From contig JARYIJ010000001.1 in assembly GCA_029980465.1 (NCBI GenBank), positions 744,001 to 808,000 of the forward strand: a stretch of DNA of 64,000 bases. The letters are read 5' to 3'. Position 1 is the first letter of the stretch. Each line of letters opens with the position of its first letter. Shown one piece after another: positions 7,607-16,624 of this stretch. Source of the DNA: Pseudolabrys sp. Its GTDB lineage: Bacteria; Pseudomonadota; Alphaproteobacteria; Rhizobiales; Xanthobacteraceae. The translations under genes and the position numbers were made by a program. Under the pieces are notes generated by a model. That model ran no database searches. It was not told where the DNA came from and was given only the letters and a program-made list of their open reading frames with translations.

Positions 7607-9652
7607 CTACTCCGCCGCCCGGCGCGCCGCGACGATCTGGTCCGCCGCGCGGCCGGTCAGTTCCGCCATATGATCGAACTTGAAAGTGAACGAGCCAACG
7701 CCGGCCGTCGCCGAGCGAAGCTCGATAATGAGGTCGCCGATCTCGGCCTCCGCCATCTGCGCGCGCACCGTGTCCCAGCCGGACCAGCCGTCACGCGTGT
7801 CGAAGCCGAGGATCTGGCCGCGGCGGCCCGACAGGATGGCGTTGATCTTGGCCGTCGCGTCGGTCGGGCAGACGATCTCGACCATGTAGATCGGCTCGAG
7901 CAGCACCGGCTGGCATTGCGGCAAGCCTTCGTTGATCGCGATGCGGCCGGCGGTACGGAACGCCATGTCGGAGGAGTCGACAGTGTGATAGGAGCCGTCG
8001 ATCAGCGCGACGCTAAGGTCGACCACCGGAAAGCCGAGCGGCCCCTGCTTGAGCGCGTCGATCACGCCCTCCTCCACTGACGGGATGTAGTTGCGTGGCA
8101 CCACGCCGCCGGTGATACGGTCCTCGAAGGTGAATCCCGAGCCGCGCGGCAGCGGCTTGATCTCGACCACGACGTCGCCGAACTGGCCATGACCGCCCGA
8201 CTGCTTCTTGTGGCGGCCGCGCTGGGTAATCGGCTTGCGGATGGTTTCGCGGTAGCCGACGGTCGGCCGGCTCAACGTAATCGGCACGCCGTAGCGGTCG
8301 CCGAGCCGTTCGGCGGCGACGCGCAGATGCATCTCGCCCTGCCCCCACATCACGATTTCATGGATATCGGCGTTGTGCACGATCGAGATCGACGGGTCTT
8401 CCTCCGTCAGCTTTGTAAAAGCGGCGCCGAGCTTGACATCATCCTTGCGCTCCTTGGCGGCGATGGCGTTGGCGAGCACCGGCGGATAAGGCGTGACATC
8501 GACGACTGCCGCGTGCGGCTGTTTGCCGGTCGAGATGGTGTCGCCGGTCCTGGCGCCGTCGAGCTTGCCGAACGCCACCGTCTCGCCGGTCTGCGCCGGT
8601 CCGCGCTTGTCGGTGTGCTGGCCGATTAGCTTGAACACACCGGAGACGCGCCCGGCCTCACGTTCGGGCGTATTGAACACCGCGCCGTCGCCAGCCTGGC
8701 CCGCGAGCACGCGCACGACCGACATCTTGCCGCCGTGCGATGTGTGGAACGTCTTCATGACAACGGCGACCGCGTCCGCTCCACCATCGACGCCGAGCCG
8801 CTTCGCAGTCGTTTCGACGCCCGGCGTCTCGTGACGCAGCGCCTTCAGCAGGCGCAACACCCCGTTGGTGCGGGTGGCCACGCCCATCAGGACGGGAACG
8901 ACCTGGCCGTCGCGTAATTCGCGGCCGAGATCGTCGAAGACCTTGTCGCGCGGCGGCTGGATGTCCTCGAGCAGTTGCGTCATCAGCTCGTCGTCGTGGT
9001 CGGCGAGCGTCTCCAGCATCGAGAACCGCGCCGTTTTCTCGCGGTCGAGCACGTCGCCCTTGAGTTCGATGATCTCCGACGGCGCAGACTCCTTGTAGAC
9101 GAAGGCGCGCTCGAGCGCGAGATCGACGAAACCATTGATGATGTTGTCGTTGTTGAAGGTCGGCAGTTGCCGCGCCAGCAGCTTGCACCGCGAGGCAGGC
9201 TGCAACAGCGCCAGCGCGTCGTGAACGGACTGATCCGCCTTGTCGATCTTGTTGACGAACAGGAGATGCGGGATGCTGCGGTCCTCGAGCTCGCGCAAGA
9301 TCAACTGAAGCTGCGGCAGTTTCTTGTCGTCGAGCTCGGAGACGACGACCGCGGCGTCGACCGCCGGCAAGGCCGCGCGCATGTCGTGCATGAACTCGAT
9401 GGAACCCGGACAATCAATGAAGGTGTAATTGTCGCCCATGAAGTCGGTGGTGGCGACGGTGAGCTCAACGCTCATCTTGTGCTGGCGCGCCTCCTTGCTG
9501 GCGTCGCCGACAGTGGCGCCGGCTTCGACCGTGCCCTGACGCTGGATCGCGCCGGTGCGCGCCAAGATCGCCTCGAGGAGAGTCGTTTTGCCGCTTTGGA
9601 ACGGCCCCACAAGCGCAATGCACCGGGGACCTCTAGCGCCGTTTTGCGCCAT
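7607..9652 (-). CDS. EF-G-like translation factor GTPase
   Basis: Member of the elongation factor G family, 681 residues from the ATG at 9652, which has an AGGGAGGT ribosome-binding site 5 nt upstream. P-loop GPFQSGKT at residues 16-23, switch II DCPGS at 80-84, and NKID at 134-137; the later domains II-V are all represented, with YRETI and RGQILGFD segments typical of EF-G domains IV-V. The usual DTPGH switch II carries the catalytic His; here that position is Ser84. It is therefore probably an accessory EF-G paralogue rather than the housekeeping fusA, which normally sits with rpsL/rpsG/tuf. No such genes are nearby. Role (recycling, stress translation or other) is open. Confidence 0.88.
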   Translation of the reverse strand: MAQNGARGPRCIALVGPFQSGKTTLLEAILARTGAIQRQGTVEAGATVGDASKEARQHKMSVELTVATTDFMGDNYTFIDCPGSIEFMHDMRAALPAVDAAVVVSELDDKKLPQLQLILRELEDRSIPHLLFVNKIDKADQSVHDALALLQPASRCKLLARQLPTFNNDNIINGFVDLALERAFVYKESAPSEIIELKGDVLDREKTARFSMLETLADHDDELMTQLLEDIQPPRDKVFDDLGRELRDGQVVPVLMGVATRTNGVLRLLKALRHETPGVETTAKRLGVDGGADAVAVVMKTFHTSHGGKMSVVRVLAGQAGDGAVFNTPEREAGRVSGVFKLIGQHTDKRGPAQTGETVAFGKLDGARTGDTISTGKQPHAAVVDVTPYPPVLANAIAAKERKDDVKLGAAFTKLTEEDPSISIVHNADIHEIVMWGQGEMHLRVAAERLGDRYGVPITLSRPTVGYRETIRKPITQRGRHKKQSGGHGQFGDVVVEIKPLPRGSGFTFEDRITGGVVPRNYIPSVEEGVIDALKQGPLGFPVVDLSVALIDGSYHTVDSSDMAFRTAGRIAINEGLPQCQPVLLEPIYMVEIVCPTDATAKINAILSGRRGQILGFDTRDGWSGWDTVRAQMAEAEIGDLIIELRSATAGVGSFTFKFDHMAELTGRAADQIVAARRAAE

Positions 9653-9762
9653 GCATACCTCCCTTGCCGGCCGGGAGGTCGGACCAGATACCCGGCCCTT
9701 TGCCGGTATCGTCTCAGCGAAAAGTGGCGGTGGCAAGTCTCGATTGCTGTTATGTCCGCCAG

Positions 9763-9949
9763 CGGGTCCGCGCAAAGCACGGCCCGAGCACAGGCTTCAG
9801 CGGGCATTCAGCAATCACGGGCGCTTGCACCCTTCGGCATGCAAAGGTTGGCCGCTTGCCCCGCGAACCGGAGACCCGGCAGCCGCTCAAGAAAATGAAG
9901 TGGATTCTCGCTGGAGCCTGTGCTCGGGCCGCGCGCAGCGCGGACCCGA
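9763..9949. repeat. Long imperfect inverted repeat in an intergenic gap
   Basis: The 330-bp gap between the EF-G-like gene and the aminotransferase contains arms of about 40 nt (9763-9802 and 9909-9949). The 22-nt inner blocks 9781-9802 and 9909-9930 match with a single mismatch, and an outer CGGGTCCGCGC block is shared, separated by about 106 bp. No gene is visible between the arms. It resembles a non-autonomous palindromic repeat element, unlike the 7477 family in sequence. Confidence 0.7.
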
Positions 9950-9982
9950 GTGCGGGAATGAGCGGAGACGGAGACAAAGACC

Positions 9983-11227
<1,245 letters not shown>

Positions 11228-11309
11228 CTAGTCTTCGCGCCGTCGGACGGCAAGACGGAATGCGTGATAAGCCTATCAATCGCGTTGATACGCGGTCACG
11301 CCGGTGCCG

Positions 11310-12548
11310 TCAGCGTCGAAACCCCGCGAAGCCCGTGAACGGCGCTGGCGCGCCTTCACCGGCGGCCCGTTTGACCATCAGCAGGAAGATGGCGGCAAGC
11401 GAGAGGAAACCCAGGGGGAAACCCAACTCCCCGATCGGCCGGTCGAGGCATGGCGACAGCCAGCCCAGCGCCAGAATGGTCTTTTCCCATGGGTTGAAGC
11501 CGCGCTCGAAGCCGTGCGCGACGATGAGCGCCAGCGCCAGCCCGAAGGCGATGAAGTCGTAATCGAACACATAAGGCGACGACAACAGAGCACCGGTCAG
11601 CAACGCCGCGCCCTTGAGACGGAACGATACCGGACTGCGCCACATCCAGACACACGCAGTGAGAACGCCAAGCGTCACGACGGCCTGTGCGCCGTAGGCC
11701 AACGGCAGCGGTCCGCCCACCAGCCGTACCCACGAGAAGATGCTCTGGAATTTCCCGAACCCGGTGCTGCCAGCATCGAGCACGACCGACCCGGTCAGCG
11801 GAATGGAGGTCAGAAAGGCGTGCCAGATCGGCCAGCCCCACAACACGAGGGTTGCGCCGATGAAAAGCACCGCGGTCATCGTGGCGGCGGCAATCGCGCG
11901 CCAATAGCCGGCGGCGGCCAGAACGAACGGAATCAGCAGGCCGAATTGCGGCTTGTAGATCAGCAGGCCGAACAGCACGCCCGCTAGCACTTGCCGGCGC
12001 GGCAGTGCGACCACGCCGCCGCCCAGAAGCGCCGCAGTCAGGAATCCGGTTTGACCGTCACCGAAACAGACCAGCACGCCCGGAAAGCCGAGCGCGAACA
12101 GCAACGCCTGCGTCTGCGGCAGGATCCTGCGGAATACCGCAAGCGCCGCCAGCAGCGACGTCACCTGCCAGACGACCAGCGCAGGGACATACGGCAGCGC
12201 GGCCAGCGCCGCGACGACCAGCAGGAAGACCGGCGGATAGCTCCAGGGGTAGAACTGACCGATGCCGTGCGTCTGCCGTTGCATCGCCCAGTGCGCCTGC
12301 CAGTCGTAGGCGAGCGCGGCGTGACCGTCGAGCGCCATGCGCCCCGCCGTCCAGAAGCTGGAGAAGTCGGTGCCGAGCGGACGATTGAAGCGGTCGATGG
12401 TGCCGTGCGCGGTTGCGAACAGAAAGCCCAACGCCAGAACCGTGCCGGCCAGCATCACGGCCGCGGTGAACGTCATGCGCCCCCGCGTGAGCCACGCGCC
12501 GCTCGCCCAGACTCCCGGCGAGACAGCGGGCATCGAGCCGGCGCTCAT
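11310..12548 (-). CDS. GT87/DUF2029-like membrane glycosyltransferase
   Basis: Polytopic membrane protein of about 412 residues with roughly ten hydrophobic helices. It has the DUF2029/GT87 layout: an early extracytoplasmic segment RFNRPLGTDFSSFWTAGRMA containing the conserved acidic residue, YPWSYPPVFL, and later GLLIYKPQFGLLIP. GT87 enzymes are polyprenyl-phosphate mannosyltransferases in actinobacteria; in alphaproteobacteria their acceptor is unknown. The start is uncertain: ATG 12548 is used, a TTG at 12566 and an ATG at 12476 (directly before the first helix, with a G-rich upstream) are alternatives. It is divergent from the GST gene across a 400-bp gap. Confidence 0.8.
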   Translation of the reverse strand: MSAGSMPAVSPGVWASGAWLTRGRMTFTAAVMLAGTVLALGFLFATAHGTIDRFNRPLGTDFSSFWTAGRMALDGHAALAYDWQAHWAMQRQTHGIGQFYPWSYPPVFLLVVAALAALPYVPALVVWQVTSLLAALAVFRRILPQTQALLFALGFPGVLVCFGDGQTGFLTAALLGGGVVALPRRQVLAGVLFGLLIYKPQFGLLIPFVLAAAGYWRAIAAATMTAVLFIGATLVLWGWPIWHAFLTSIPLTGSVVLDAGSTGFGKFQSIFSWVRLVGGPLPLAYGAQAVVTLGVLTACVWMWRSPVSFRLKGAALLTGALLSSPYVFDYDFIAFGLALALIVAHGFERGFNPWEKTILALGWLSPCLDRPIGELGFPLGFLSLAAIFLLMVKRAAGEGAPAPFTGFAGFRR

Positions 12549-12947
12549 TATTGCTCGCTGATGCAAACAGCGGACGGCAGGGCGCGATCGCCGACCAGAA
12601 GAGTCCCGGTGCCTGGAAGATCACGCGCCATCTGCGAGATGCCCTGGAAGACATCCAACAACACGCGAAATCTCTTAAGGAAGCCTGAAATGAACCGGGA
12701 AATGGCGTCTCATCTCATCGGCGCGGGATCGAACTCCCGGTCTTCGTGCCGCGCTTGTCGTGAGACAGCGGCCTGCCCCGTAAGCGGCCTATCGTTGTCG
12801 AAAAAAAGCTTTCACGCCCACCAGGATCGTGCGTGATATTTATCTCCGATATGACACGACAATGAGCGATTGTCGCTTCTTGCCGTCATTGAATTGCCGG
12901 GTTCGGCGGGCTTATCCGCGCCGTTCACGGCACGCGGACGAGGCCAG
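12549..12947. other. Divergent intergenic region between GT87-like gene and GST gene
   Basis: About 400 bp with no convincing gene. It holds a tRNA T-arm-like string on the minus strand near 12724-12740 that does not fold as a tRNA, and a 7-bp inverted repeat CGACAAT / ATTGTCG (12857-12863 and 12869-12875) about 70 bp before the GST start that could be an operator. Confidence 0.4.
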
Positions 12948-13574
12948 ATGTACACGCTCTATTCGATGCAGCGGTCCGGCAACAGCTACAAGGTCCGCCT
13001 TGCGCTGGCGCAACTGGCCATTCCCTACCGCAAGGTCGAGATCGACATCCTGCAGGGCGAGAGCCGCACGCCCGAATTCCTGGCGATGAATCCGAGCGGG
13101 CATGTGCCGCTGCTCGAGGTCGAGCCCGGCCGCTATCTCGCCGAATCGAACGCGATCCTATGGTACGTCGCCGGCGGCACTACGCTGGCGCCGGACGACC
13201 GGATCGAACGCGCGCAGGCCATGCAGTGGATGTTCTTCGAGCAGCACAGTCTCGAGCCGAACATCGGCGCCGCTTATTTCTGGCTCAACCTGATCAAGGG
13301 CGGACGCGATCTCCAGACCCACGCGCTCGAGGATTGGATGGAACAAGGCTACGCCGCGCTTGGCGTGATGGAGAAACACCTCTCCGTGCACAGCTTCTTT
13401 GTCGGCAAACGCTACTCGATCGCCGACATCGCGCTCTATGCCTACAGCCATCTGGCGCATCTGTGCGACTTCGACCTCGCCGTCTTCCCGGCGACGCGCG
13501 CGTGGCTCGCCCGCATCGCGGCCGAGCCCGGCCACGTGCCGATCGACTGGCAGCCCGAAGCGGCTCTCGCCTGA
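12948..13574 (+). CDS. Glutathione S-transferase family protein
   Basis: Cytosolic GST-fold protein of 208 residues. The N-terminal thioredoxin-like domain has YSMQRSGNSYKVRLALAQL, the cis-proline region NPSGHVPLLE and the glutathione-binding ESNAIL motif; the C-terminal helical domain has the N-capping box YSIADIALYAY. Ser10 or Ser... in the N-terminal motif is the likely thiol-activating residue rather than Tyr. The ATG at 12948 is chosen over earlier frames because GAGG lies 5 nt upstream and it matches the family N-terminus. Substrate unknown. A perfect 23-bp palindrome containing a CtrA-type box begins at the base after its stop codon. Confidence 0.9.
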   Translation: MYTLYSMQRSGNSYKVRLALAQLAIPYRKVEIDILQGESRTPEFLAMNPSGHVPLLEVEPGRYLAESNAILWYVAGGTTLAPDDRIERAQAMQWMFFEQHSLEPNIGAAYFWLNLIKGGRDLQTHALEDWMEQGYAALGVMEKHLSVHSFFVGKRYSIADIALYAYSHLAHLCDFDLAVFPATRAWLARIAAEPGHVPIDWQPEAALA

Positions 13575-13597
13575 AGCGTTAACGATTCGTTAACGCT
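13575..13597. promoter_or_regulatory. CtrA-type box with embedded CcrM (GANTC) site
   Basis: Perfect palindrome with 11-nt arms (AGCGTTAACGA) around a central T. It contains TTAACGATTCGTTAAC, i.e. TTAA-N7-TTAA, the full recognition sequence of the alphaproteobacterial cell-cycle regulator CtrA, and GATTC, a CcrM methylation site, in its spacer. It lies 140 bp upstream of the small membrane protein gene at 13735. Regulation by CtrA is inferred from the motif only. Confidence 0.6.
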
Positions 13598-13734
13598 CTT
13601 CCACGAGTTCGCCGCTTTCTTTGACACGATTTGCCGCACTGCCGCCCTCGGGCCGTCCGGTTCCTGCGCGATCCAATACCGTCATGGGGCAGCCGATTCG
13701 GCGCGGACGGATTTGAGGACGTGGGGTTTCCGGC

Positions 13735-14001
13735 ATGACGACGTCACGACATGAAACAGGCTTTACGCCACGCCTGCCGCGCAGGAGTGGCAGGCGGCGC
13801 ATTGTCACCGTGGCAGAACTCATCGCGACGGTGGCCCTGACGATCTCGACCCTGACGGTCGCCGCCGTGCTGTCCATCGGCGCCGCCCATGCATCGGCAG
13901 CCTCACCGGTGCCGCACCACGACTCGCTGTCGCACGTCATCGCGACAGTGGCCGGCGGCCTTGGCGGCTACGCCGCGTTGCGCGCGCTGCAGGAAGACTG
14001 A
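13735..14001 (+). CDS. Small single-pass membrane protein
   Basis: 88-residue protein of unknown function. A basic N-terminus (PRLPRRSGRRR) precedes one hydrophobic helix at about residues 26-52 and a short tail with a second weakly hydrophobic Gly/Ala stretch. A basic n-region before the helix predicts a cytoplasmic N-terminus. A CtrA-type palindrome lies 140 bp upstream, with no other gene between. No domain recognised. The antisense frame is also open but looks like a shadow of GC-rich coding; I rate this gene as probable rather than certain. Confidence 0.55.
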   Translation: MTTSRHETGFTPRLPRRSGRRRIVTVAELIATVALTISTLTVAAVLSIGAAHASAASPVPHHDSLSHVIATVAGGLGGYAALRALQED

Positions 14002-14063
14002 CCGCTTCACATTCGCGTCAGCGCGGCTGCAACCTCTCGCCCTGCCCGGGCGTTTGCGTCAGC

Positions 14064-15185
14064 ATGTTGCGCATGAAGCTCGTCCTGGCCGCCGCCCTCG
14101 CTTTTGTACCGGCACTCGCTGCGGCGCAGGAAACCTTTCCATCGTCCGCCGGACCGCTCCGGCTCGAGACCGTCGCCAAAGGCCTCGTTCACCCCTGGGC
14201 GCTGCAATTCCTGCCAGACGGCCGCATGCTGGCGACGGAACGGCCCGGCCGCATGCGCATCGTCGCCAAGGACGGCGCGCTGTCGCCGCCGCTCAAGGGC
14301 GTGCCGGAGGTTTCAGCCGGCGGCCAGGCCGGCCTGCTCGACGTCCGGCTCGACCGCAATTACGCGCAGAACCGCACGCTGTATTTCTGCTTCAACTATA
14401 ACCGCGGCGGCGCGGTGGCGGTGGCGCGCGCCTTCCTCAACAGCGGCGCGCAGCCCGGCCTCGAGGATGTCTCCATCATCTTCCGTCAGAAGGGCGCCGG
14501 CGGCCCGGACAATGTCGCCTGCCGCATCGTGCAGGCGACAGACGGCAACCTGTTCGTCACGCTCGGCGATCATTTCCACGCCGCGGAGACGCAAAAGCTC
14601 GACAACCATCTCGGCAAGATCATCCGCATCACGCCGCGTGGCGAAGCGCCGCCGGACAACCCGTTCGTCAACAAAGCCGGCGCGTTGCCCGAGATCTGGG
14701 CCTACGGTCTGCGCAATGCGGAAGGCCTCGCCTTCAACCCGGCCGACGGCAAGCTCTGGGAGCAGGAGCACGGACCGATGGGCGGCGACGAGATCAACAT
14801 CATCACCAAGGGCGCCAATTACGGCTGGGGCGTCGTCAGCTTCGGCGTCAATTACGACGGCACTCCGGTCGGCGCCGGTAAACGGCACGCCGCCGGCATG
14901 ACCGATCCGGTCTGGCACTGGACACCGTCGATCGCGCCGTCCGGCATGGCCTTCGTCACAGGTGACTTGTTCCGCGGCTGGACAGGCAGCCTCGTCAATG
15001 GCGCGCTCAAGTTCAAGCTGATCTCGCGCCTCACGCTCGACGGCGACAAGGCGGTGAAGGAAGAACGCCTGCTGGAGAAGCTCAACGAGCGAATCCGCGA
15101 CGTGCGCGAAGGAGCTGACGGCGCGCTCTATCTTCTCACCGACAATAAGGATGGCCGCATCCTGCGGCTGACGCCTGAGAAATAA
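14064..15185 (+). CDS. PQQ-dependent soluble aldose dehydrogenase-like protein (YliI family)
   Basis: Secreted six-bladed beta-propeller of 373 residues in the soluble glucose/sorbosone dehydrogenase family. Signal peptide MKLVLAAALAFVPALAAAQ (a second in-frame ATG at 14073 is possible as start). Conserved blocks include HPWALQFLPDGRMLATERPG, a GGQAGLLDVRLD segment, LGDHFHAAE, AYGLRNAEGLAFNP and EHGPMGGDEIN. These match the region that binds PQQ and calcium in the family. The likely reaction is oxidation of aldose sugars in the periplasm, but many members have unknown substrates. No PQQ synthesis genes are in the window. It stands alone, ending 7 bp before a convergent DUF486 gene. Confidence 0.9.
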   Translation: MLRMKLVLAAALAFVPALAAAQETFPSSAGPLRLETVAKGLVHPWALQFLPDGRMLATERPGRMRIVAKDGALSPPLKGVPEVSAGGQAGLLDVRLDRNYAQNRTLYFCFNYNRGGAVAVARAFLNSGAQPGLEDVSIIFRQKGAGGPDNVACRIVQATDGNLFVTLGDHFHAAETQKLDNHLGKIIRITPRGEAPPDNPFVNKAGALPEIWAYGLRNAEGLAFNPADGKLWEQEHGPMGGDEINIITKGANYGWGVVSFGVNYDGTPVGAGKRHAAGMTDPVWHWTPSIAPSGMAFVTGDLFRGWTGSLVNGALKFKLISRLTLDGDKAVKEERLLEKLNERIRDVREGADGALYLLTDNKDGRILRLTPEK

Positions 15186-15191
15186 CGCCGC

Positions 15192-15551
15192 TCAAATCGG
15201 CGCGCGGAAGATGAAAAAGGCGCCTGACGCGATAAGCGCGAAGCCGACCACGTGATTCCATGTGATGCCTTGCCTGAGATAGAGCACGGAGAACACCGCG
15301 AAGACGGTAAGCGTCACCACCTCCTGAATGGTCTTGAGCTGCGCCGCGGAATACACCGCGCTGCCGATGCGGTTAGCCGGCACGGCCAGGCAGTATTCGA
15401 TGAACGCCAAAACCCAACTGATCAGGATGACGGTGAAGAGCGGCACTTCCTTGAATCGCAAGTGCCAGTACCACGCCGTGGTCATGAACACGTTCGAGCC
15501 GATCAGCATCAGCACCGGCAAGACATAGGACGACGTCACAAAAGCGGGCAT
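15192..15551 (-). CDS. DUF486/DMT family membrane protein
   Basis: 119-residue inner-membrane protein with four hydrophobic helices, matching the DUF486 family (small DMT-like proteins): YVLPVLMLIGSNVFMTTAWY, PLFTVILISWVLAFIEYCLA and a C-terminal GFALIASGAFFIFRAPI. Function unknown; the fold is that of small multidrug-type transporters. ATG 15551 is chosen because GAGG lies 9 nt upstream and it starts just before the first helix; an upstream in-frame start at 15602 adds a non-hydrophobic tail. Convergent with the sugar dehydrogenase gene. Confidence 0.85.
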   Translation of the reverse strand: MPAFVTSSYVLPVLMLIGSNVFMTTAWYWHLRFKEVPLFTVILISWVLAFIEYCLAVPANRIGSAVYSAAQLKTIQEVVTLTVFAVFSVLYLRQGITWNHVVGFALIASGAFFIFRAPI

Positions 15552-15728
15552 GTTCAAGACCTCATGGAATCGTTGCGCGGAACGATACGCGAAGCAGGCC
15601 ATCGCCGTCGCGTGATTGTCCCTCAGCCGGTCGCCACCGTGTCACATGATTCGACCATTGACTGTCCCGGGCGCGGCACAGCGCGGTTTTTACGGCCCGG
15701 ATACAACGAAACCGTGGTTCCGCGTGTC

Positions 15729-15753
15729 GGAACGCGCGACCGCGTGATACGTT
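15729..15753 (+). promoter_or_regulatory. EcfG-type general-stress promoter
   Basis: GGAAC (15729-15733), 16-nt spacer, CGTT (15750-15753): an exact match to the EcfG consensus GGAAC-N16/17-CGTT. It ends 46 bp before the ATG at 15800, giving a leader of roughly 40 nt for the secreted protein gene. Confidence 0.7.
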
Positions 15754-15799
15754 ACACAAAAATGGCGGGGAATTTTTCCGCCGCTCCGTGGAGTCTTCA

Positions 15800-16573
15800 A
15801 TGCGTCATGTCCTGTTTGTGGTCGCGACCGTCGCTTTGATGGCCGCATCGGCGCACGCGCAAGCGCCGGGCAGCAACGGACCGCACAGCGATTCCGATAT
15901 TCTCAAGCCCTACAAGCAGGTGACCGTGACCGCGGCACGGCCGGTCCAGGACGCAACGCTTGCGGCATTCCGCGCCAGAGTCGCTGCAGCGGCAAAGCAG
16001 AAGGACAAAGCCGCCCTCGCCACGCTCGTCATTGCCAAGGGCTTCTTCTGGGACCGCGACGGCAGCGATGCCGCCGACGCCAAGAAGTCGCCGATCGACA
16101 ATCTGTCGGCCGCCATCGGCCTCGACAGCAAGGACGCCGCCGGCTGGGATATGCTCGCCGCCTTTAGCCAGGATCCGACCGGCTCGGCCAGCCCGGATCA
16201 TCCGGGCGTCATCTGCGCGCCCGGCGATCCCTCGTTCGACGGCAACGAGATGCAGGCGCTGCTCGACGCGACCGGAAGCGATATCGTCGAATGGGGCTAT
16301 CCGGTTCGCGACGGCGTCGAGGTCCGCGACACGCCGCAGGCCGGCGCGCCGGTCTCGATGAAGCTCGGCACGTATTTCGTGCGCGCAGCGCCCGACGCCA
16401 ACGCCGCCGCCGCGGTCGGCGCCCTGCTGCGCATCGTCACGCCGGCCGGCAAATTCGGCTACGTCTCGATCGACGACATCGCGCCGCTCGGCAACGACCA
16501 GATCTGCTACGCCAAGGACGGCAACGACTGGAAGATCGGCGGCTATGTCGGCGCCGGCAGCGATAACGAATAA
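15800..16573 (+). CDS. Secreted protein of unknown function, putative EcfG target
   Basis: 257 residues with a clear signal peptide (MRHVLFVVATVALMAASAHA-QAPG). The mature protein has a helical Ala/Lys-rich first half and a C-terminal part resembling a bacterial SH3-like fold (RDGVEVRDTPQAGAPV, then GKFGYVSIDDIAPLG), a pattern of cell-wall-associated proteins; that is inference. ATG 15800 is preferred over 15788 because GGAG lies 6-7 nt before it. An EcfG-type promoter lies 46 bp upstream, so it is probably induced in the general stress response. It stands alone. Confidence 0.75.
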   Translation: MRHVLFVVATVALMAASAHAQAPGSNGPHSDSDILKPYKQVTVTAARPVQDATLAAFRARVAAAAKQKDKAALATLVIAKGFFWDRDGSDAADAKKSPIDNLSAAIGLDSKDAAGWDMLAAFSQDPTGSASPDHPGVICAPGDPSFDGNEMQALLDATGSDIVEWGYPVRDGVEVRDTPQAGAPVSMKLGTYFVRAAPDANAAAAVGALLRIVTPAGKFGYVSIDDIAPLGNDQICYAKDGNDWKIGGYVGAGSDNE

Positions 16574-16624
16574 CGGTGCTTCGAACGACCGCCGAGTCCT
16601 CCCGGCGCGAAATCAGGCGACCAA

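Noticed and set aside
12700..12790. tRNA-like string on the minus strand (GTTCGATCCC with possible GTCTCA/TGAGAC ends)
   Set aside because: The T-loop-like motif lies in the wrong place relative to the putative acceptor stem, the T stem does not pair with a 7-nt loop, and no anticodon arm can be drawn.
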